Both the position numbers and the translations under genes were made by a program. Positions 59,532-64,000 of a stretch of DNA of 64,000 bases are shown here, piece after piece. Numbering within the stretch: the stretch's first letter is position 1; every line of letters begins with the position of its first letter. The notes below the pieces were generated by a model. The model was not told where the DNA came from. It ran no database searches and saw only the letters and a list, made by a program, of their open reading frames with translations. The DNA comes from Mucilaginibacter segetis (GTDB lineage: Bacteria > Bacteroidota > Bacteroidia > Sphingobacteriales > Sphingobacteriaceae): positions 1,364,001 through 1,428,000 of the forward strand of contig NZ_JAEHFW010000001.1 of NCBI RefSeq assembly GCF_016522075.1, in the 5' to 3' direction.

Positions 59532-60116
59532 ATGCAAAGTATATGCGTATTCTGCGGCGCCAATTATAACGGCGACCCTGTTTTAAAACAAGCAGTTGAA
59601 CAACTGGCAGAAATAATGGTAAACCGTGATATTACTTTGGTATATGGTGGGGGTAAGGTTGGGGTAATGGGTCTATTGGCCGATGCTGTTTTAGTTAATG
59701 GCGGTAAAGCCATTGGCATAATACCTCAATTTTTAATGGATAAGGAAGTGGGCCATACCGGACTTACCGAATTACACATCACCGAAAATATGCATCAGCG
59801 CAAACAATTGATGAATGACCTGTGCGATGGTATTATTATGCTGCCCGGCGGCTTTGGTACGCTGGAAGAATTCTTTGAGGTACTTACCTGGCTGCAGTTG
59901 GGTCTGCACAATCATCCGGTTGGGGTGTTAAATGTTAACGGATTTTACGATCACCTGCTGATGCAAATGGATGTGATGGTAGAGCAGCGTTTTTTAAAGC
60001 CTGCTAACCGGCAACTGGTATTAACCTCGGCAAACCCGGTCGAGCTGGTTAATTTGATGAATAATATTCAAATACAACCAGACGAGGTTTGGTTTAGAGA
60101 CAGGAACCTGACTTAG
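59532..60116 (+). CDS. LOG-family nucleotide phosphoribohydrolase
   Basis: Rossmann-like protein of 194 residues of the LOG ("lonely guy") family, which releases bases from nucleoside 5'-monophosphates. Motifs are YGGGKVGVMG and PGGFGTLEEFFEV, the catalytic PGGxGTxxE site. The start MQSICVFCGANYNGDP is normal. Alone in this position; overlaps the cupin gene by 4 bases tail to tail. Confidence 0.92.
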   Translation: MQSICVFCGANYNGDPVLKQAVEQLAEIMVNRDITLVYGGGKVGVMGLLADAVLVNGGKAIGIIPQFLMDKEVGHTGLTELHITENMHQRKQLMNDLCDGIIMLPGGFGTLEEFFEVLTWLQLGLHNHPVGVLNVNGFYDHLLMQMDVMVEQRFLKPANRQLVLTSANPVELVNLMNNIQIQPDEVWFRDRNLT

Positions 60117-60481
60117 GGTTTCGTTTTTAGCTTAACGGTTTTAGTTTTATATTTTCCTTTATTACCCTCTCCGCCAAGCGGGCCATAAAATATTACCCAG
60201 GTTGCAAAATCGTCGGTAAAGTTTTCAAAGCGGTGCTCAATTCCTGCCGGTACAAATAACAGATCGCCTGGGTTAAAAATTGTGCGTTTCCCATCATTTG
60301 AAAAATCCCCTGTTCCGCTCATGATCACATATATCTCATCCTGCAAGTGCGGCGTTTGCTTATCAATTCCATCAGGACGGTAAATTTCCACCGACATATT
60401 ACCATGTTTCATGACCTGCGCAAACAGGCTTTCTGAATTACTGTTTAAAATATCTAATGCTTCTTTACTGCTTACTTGCAT
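60113..60481 (-). CDS. Cupin-domain protein
   Basis: Small beta-barrel protein of 122 residues with cupin motif 1 as HLQDEIYVIMSGTGDF and motif 2 as FNPGDLLFVPAGIEHRFEN, both with metal His residues. Function could be enzymatic or sugar-binding; substrate unknown. Divergent from the carboxylase gene across about 100 bases. Confidence 0.88.
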   Translation of the reverse strand: MQVSSKEALDILNSNSESLFAQVMKHGNMSVEIYRPDGIDKQTPHLQDEIYVIMSGTGDFSNDGKRTIFNPGDLLFVPAGIEHRFENFTDDFATWVIFYGPLGGEGNKGKYKTKTVKLKTKP

Positions 60482-60581
60482 AATTAAAGGGGAATATTAT
60501 ATTAACTAATAAAAAGTTAAAGGTATTAAAAAGCTATTTACGCGGTAAATTTTATAAATTACCCAACCTATTGTAAACGTT

Positions 60582-62210
60582 ATGGACCTGGAATTTAATA
60601 AGAATGAGGATGTTAATAAGCAACTGGTTTACGAAGTTAACCGTAAACTGAAAGACATATACCTTGGCGGTGGCGAAAAGGCTGCTGCTAAACAAAAACA
60701 AAAAGGTAAAATGCTTGCCCGCGAAAGGGTGGCCTACCTTATAGATAAAGATAAACCCTGGCTGGAGGTTGGTGCATTTACCGCAGATGGCATGTATGCC
60801 GAACATGGTGGCTGCCCATCAGGCGGCGTTGTTTGTGGTATTGGTTACGTATCGGGCAGGCAATGTGTGGTGGTAGCTAATGATGCTACAGTAAAGGCAG
60901 GAGCATGGTTCCCTATTACGGCGAAAAAGAATTTACGCGCGCAGGAAATAGCCATGGAAAATCGACTGCCCATTATATATCTGGTGGACTCTGCCGGCGT
61001 ATTTCTGCCTTTGCAGGATGAGATATTTCCGGACAAAGAGCATTTTGGGCGAATCTTTCGTAATAACGCGATGATGAGCAGTATGGGTATTATCCAAATA
61101 TCTGCCATTATGGGGTCATGCGTAGCGGGTGGGGCTTACCTGCCTATTATGAGCGACGAAGCAATGATCGTAGAGGGAACGGGATCGGTGTTTTTGGCCG
61201 GATCATATCTGGTTAAATCGGCCATAGGTGAGGAGGTGGATAACGAAACGTTGGGCGGTGCTACTACGCAATGCGAAATATCAGGTGTAACAGATTATAA
61301 ACAGCCCGATGATAAAACCTGCCTGGATTCCATCCGCAACATCATGAGCATGACGGGTGATTTTACCAAAGCCGGATTCGACCGGATTAAATCCGAAAAA
61401 CCCAAATTAAAAGAAGAAGATATTTACGGTATTTTACCGGACAGTCGCGAGAAGCAGTATGACATGATGGAGATCATTAAACGTTTAGTGGATGAGTCGG
61501 AATTTGAAGAATATAAGGCGGGTTTTGGTCAAACCATTATTTGCGGTTTAGGCCGAATAGATGGCTGGGCGGTAGGCATTGTTGCCAATCAGCGTAAGGT
61601 GGTCAAATCTAAAAAAGGAGAAATGCAGTTTGGCGGGGTTATCTATTCAGACTCCGCCGATAAGGCCACCCGCTTTATTATGAATTGTAATCAAAAGAAA
61701 ATCCCTTTGGTGTTTTTGCAGGATGTTACCGGTTTTATGGTAGGCAGCCGGTCGGAGCATGGGGGCATTATAAAGGATGGCGCTAAAATGGTGAATGCCG
61801 TAGCTAACTCCATAGTGCCAAAATTCACCATAGTTGTAGGCAACTCTTACGGTGCAGGCAATTATGCCATGTGCGGTAAGGCTTACGATCCGCGGTTGAT
61901 CTATGCCTGGCCTACTACTAAAATAGCCGTAATGGGTGGCTCACAGGCCGCTAAGGTGTTGGTACAAATGCAGGCCGCCGGCTTAAAAGCCAAAGGCGAG
62001 GACGTGGACGAAAACAAAGAACAGGAGCTGCTTAAGCAAACTACCGACAGATACGATTCACAAACTACCCCTTACTACGCCGCCGCACGCCTTTGGGTTG
62101 ATGGTATTATAGACCCGTTAGAAACACGCAAGGTAATATCAATGGGAATAGAAGCCGCGAATCACGCGCCTATTGAAAAAGCTTTTAATGTAGGGGTGAT
62201 ACAGACGTAG
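60582..62210 (+). CDS. Acyl-CoA carboxylase carboxyltransferase (MCC-beta type)
   Basis: Carboxyltransferase subunit of a biotin-dependent acyl-CoA carboxylase, 542 residues, two crotonase-like halves. The pattern LPLQDEIFPDKEHFGRIF with SAGVF before it is that of methylcrotonyl-CoA carboxylase beta chains in leucine breakdown; CSGGVVCGIG-type and GGSYGAGNYAM/GNSYGAGNYAMCGK loops form the CoA site. The biotin carboxylase subunit is not in the window. A small gene follows after 16 bases. Confidence 0.92.
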   Translation: MDLEFNKNEDVNKQLVYEVNRKLKDIYLGGGEKAAAKQKQKGKMLARERVAYLIDKDKPWLEVGAFTADGMYAEHGGCPSGGVVCGIGYVSGRQCVVVANDATVKAGAWFPITAKKNLRAQEIAMENRLPIIYLVDSAGVFLPLQDEIFPDKEHFGRIFRNNAMMSSMGIIQISAIMGSCVAGGAYLPIMSDEAMIVEGTGSVFLAGSYLVKSAIGEEVDNETLGGATTQCEISGVTDYKQPDDKTCLDSIRNIMSMTGDFTKAGFDRIKSEKPKLKEEDIYGILPDSREKQYDMMEIIKRLVDESEFEEYKAGFGQTIICGLGRIDGWAVGIVANQRKVVKSKKGEMQFGGVIYSDSADKATRFIMNCNQKKIPLVFLQDVTGFMVGSRSEHGGIIKDGAKMVNAVANSIVPKFTIVVGNSYGAGNYAMCGKAYDPRLIYAWPTTKIAVMGGSQAAKVLVQMQAAGLKAKGEDVDENKEQELLKQTTDRYDSQTTPYYAAARLWVDGIIDPLETRKVISMGIEAANHAPIEKAFNVGVIQT

Positions 62211-62226
62211 TTGTTGCGATTTAATA

Positions 62227-62424
62227 ATGGGAATAGTACAGATACAATATATTTTTACTTATTATAAATATAAAAAGAGCGATGTTATTAACATTTTATA
62301 CGAATCGGCTAATCCTGAAAATTGTATGATAGATGATGGTGAAGACCCGGGATACATGTATTTTTTATGCCTGTTTCCGGGTTTATTAATTTTATTCATT
62401 GGTATTGGAATGTTGGTTATATAA
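62227..62424 (+). CDS. Small membrane protein, possible DUF3592 remnant
   Basis: Protein of 65 residues: a polar N-terminal half with YESANPENCMIDDGEDPGYMY followed by one hydrophobic segment (FLCLFPGLLILFIGIGMLV). The pair of an NP-x-N strand and a terminal helix resembles the tail of DUF3592 proteins, but the usual N-terminal helix and most strands are missing, and only 16 bases separate it from the carboxylase. It may be a truncated remnant or a real small protein. Confidence 0.45.
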   Translation: MGIVQIQYIFTYYKYKKSDVINILYESANPENCMIDDGEDPGYMYFLCLFPGLLILFIGIGMLVI

Positions 62425-62468
62425 GCTGCTTTTTTTAATCACATCTTATTAATTCTTATCTTCCATAT

Positions 62469-63644
62469 ATGAAAAAGTTACTGCTTCCGCTTTTGTTGTG
62501 TTCAGCTTTCAGACTTTTTGCTCAAAATGCTGAGAGGATCCATCAAAAGGCCATTTTGGTTGATACTCATAATGACGCCCTGTCGAATGAACTGATCACA
62601 AAGGCTGATCTGGGTAAACGGCAAAGAGAAGGTAATTTCGATCTGATAAGGGCAAAAGAGGGAGGTTTAGATGTACAGGTATTCTCTGTTTGGTGCAGCG
62701 GACAGTATGGTAATGGCACCGCTTACGCCTATGCTAACCGCGAGATAGACTCTTTGTATGCGCTCATCAATCGTAACCCGGATAAAATGATGATGGTACG
62801 TACCGGTAAAGAATTAAAAAAAGCCGTTAAACAGGATAAACTCGCGGCCCTTATAGGGGTAGAGGGCGGCCACATGATAGAGGACAGGATGGATTATATA
62901 GATTCGCTGTATAACCGGGGTATGAGTTACCTCACCCTTACCTGGAATAACAGTAACTCATGGGCAACTTCCGCAACCGATGAAGTATTACACAGCGATT
63001 CGCTGCAACACAAAGGACTTACCGACTTTGGCAAACAGGTAGTAAGGCATCTGAATGAACTGGGCGTGATGATAGACCTGTCGCACCCCGGTGAACAAAC
63101 TTTTAACGATGTTATGGCCGTTACCACCAAGCCGGTTATCGCATCTCACAGCTGCGCTTACGCGCTTGATCCGCATCGTCGTAACCTGAAAGATTACCAG
63201 TTAAAGGCTATTGCCAAAAATGGGGGAGTAGTGTTTGTTAACTTTTATAGCGGATTTCTGGATAGCACCTACTTTGATAAACACGAAGCTTACCTTACTA
63301 AACATAAAACACAACTGGATTCACTGATAAAAATTTATAACGATTACGATCTGGCAAGTATCAGGCTGAATGCCATCAACAAAGCCGAGGCTGATGAGAT
63401 GCGCCCACCTTTAAGTTTGCTGATTAAGCATATTGATTATATGGTTAAATTGATGGGGGTGGATCATGTAGGTATCGGGTCGGATTTTGATGGCGCGGAA
63501 TCGTACCCACTGGGGTTAGACAGTGTAACCGATTACCCCAAAGTAACTGCCGAACTACTCAAAATAGGTTACAGCAAAAAGGATATCAACAAAATATTAG
63601 GTGGTAATTTTATCCGGGTGTTAAAGGAAAATAAAGGAGAATGA
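62469..63644 (+). CDS. M19 membrane dipeptidase-like enzyme
   Basis: Zinc dipeptidase of 391 residues with signal peptide (RLFAQNAE). Metal-site motifs are VDTHNDAL (HxD), IGVEGGHMI (bridging Glu), IDLSHPG and ASHSCAYAL (His), with RNLKD and GIGSDFDGA completing the renal-dipeptidase pattern. It is probably periplasmic and cuts dipeptides, including those with D-residues. Followed by a secreted protein gene 30 bases on. Confidence 0.95.
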   Translation: MKKLLLPLLLCSAFRLFAQNAERIHQKAILVDTHNDALSNELITKADLGKRQREGNFDLIRAKEGGLDVQVFSVWCSGQYGNGTAYAYANREIDSLYALINRNPDKMMMVRTGKELKKAVKQDKLAALIGVEGGHMIEDRMDYIDSLYNRGMSYLTLTWNNSNSWATSATDEVLHSDSLQHKGLTDFGKQVVRHLNELGVMIDLSHPGEQTFNDVMAVTTKPVIASHSCAYALDPHRRNLKDYQLKAIAKNGGVVFVNFYSGFLDSTYFDKHEAYLTKHKTQLDSLIKIYNDYDLASIRLNAINKAEADEMRPPLSLLIKHIDYMVKLMGVDHVGIGSDFDGAESYPLGLDSVTDYPKVTAELLKIGYSKKDINKILGGNFIRVLKENKGE

Positions 63645-63674
63645 TTATCTTTAGATAACCTTTGCTTTATCGAT

Positions 63675-64000
63675 ATGTTTAAAAGTTTTATTGTTTTTAT
63701 CTTCATTTCTTTTTTTGGCTTACCCGTTTTCGCTCAGCAAACCCGTACTTATTTCTTCAAAGAAGACGGAAGCAGTACAACTCAAGAGTTTAACGCAAAG
63801 TCGTTTATATTGATGACCAAACAGCCTGATGATACTGTTTGGTATATTAAGCAATATGACATGGATCATAATTTAATGGCATCCGGGTCCTATATGGATG
63901 ATAAATTAATAACGCCTCACGGGTATTTTAAATATTACAAGACAATCCCCGAAAAGCATTATGAAAAATTCAATTTTTCTCAACATAAAATAGATACAGG
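63675..64000 (+). CDS. Secreted protein, 3' end beyond the window
   Basis: Open frame from ATG 63675 to the window end (108 codons). It has a signal peptide (FKSFIVFIFISFFGLPVFAQQ) and then TYFFKEDGSSTTQEFNAKSF and YDMDHNLMASGSYMDDKL, a repeated charged-strand style seen in Bacteroidota secreted or TonB-like proteins with MORN-like repeats. No family can be fixed from this fragment. Confidence 0.7.
   Translation, partial: MFKSFIVFIFISFFGLPVFAQQTRTYFFKEDGSSTTQEFNAKSFILMTKQPDDTVWYIKQYDMDHNLMASGSYMDDKLITPHGYFKYYKTIPEKHYEKFNFSQHKIDT

Overview
The window reads as a chromosomal segment of a Bacteroidota bacterium, most likely of the Sphingobacteriaceae (Mucilaginibacter/Pedobacter type). The signs are a SusC/SusD pair, a one-protein hybrid two-component regulator (HTCS), a DUF4369-TlpA lipoprotein, an ABC-F/pyrE/coaD/rsmD housekeeping block in the style of that family, weak Shine-Dalgarno sites, and promoters of the Bacteroidota form (TTG, about 20 bases, TAnnTTTG), best seen before guaB. 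The placement rests on protein and promoter style only; no rRNA is present.

Layout. (1) 1-5136: a peptide export locus, with a six-cysteine peptide carrying a Gly-Gly leader end, a frameshifted TlpA-like thioredoxin lipoprotein, a peptidase-containing ABC exporter (C39 domain) and a HlyD-type adaptor. (2) 5137-7409: PAP2 phosphatase, CBS-pair protein, alpha/beta hydrolase. (3) 7600-20399: a polysaccharide utilisation locus aimed at beta-mannan or a related glycan (SusC, SusD, surface lipoprotein, GH26 mannanase, DUF5060/TIM-barrel glycosidase, HTCS regulator). (4) 20411-33390: DUF6702, HupE/UreJ, M1 aminopeptidase, permease, outer membrane protein with an adjoining two-component system, MscS channel, Ku plus a small partner, a large CHASE3/PAS kinase and a cold-shock protein. 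(5) 33582-38142: DUF4397 lipoprotein, amino acid permease, GlxA-type regulator, PEP-mutase-like enzyme and DinB-like protein. (6) 38343-41784: a 1038-residue metallophosphoesterase-NACHT/STAND-like protein, visibly AT-richer than its surroundings, next to tRNA-Lys. (7) 41888-53605: core genes (ABC-F, pyrE, NUDIX, coaD, nudK, rsmD, DUF3822, RecD-like helicase, histidine kinase, clpB). (8) 53792-64000: small proteins, a second frameshifted gene, an M16 pair, guaB, LOG, cupin, acyl-CoA carboxylase beta chain, M19 dipeptidase and a secreted protein cut by the window end.

How genes work together. The exporter would cleave the peptide after Gly-Gly and pass it out, while the thioredoxin-like protein would handle its disulfides; that partner is broken by a frameshift and the peptide leader may be too. 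In the utilisation locus, surface enzymes cut the glycan, SusD and the lipoprotein bind it, SusC imports oligosaccharides and the HTCS senses them. The most novel-looking item is the single-gene phosphoesterase-NACHT protein beside the tRNA, a credible anti-phage (STAND) candidate. No CRISPR array, transposase, integrase or phage gene was seen. Every gap longer than about 150 bases was read; what is worth naming in them is listed, and no gap between called features exceeds 300 bases.
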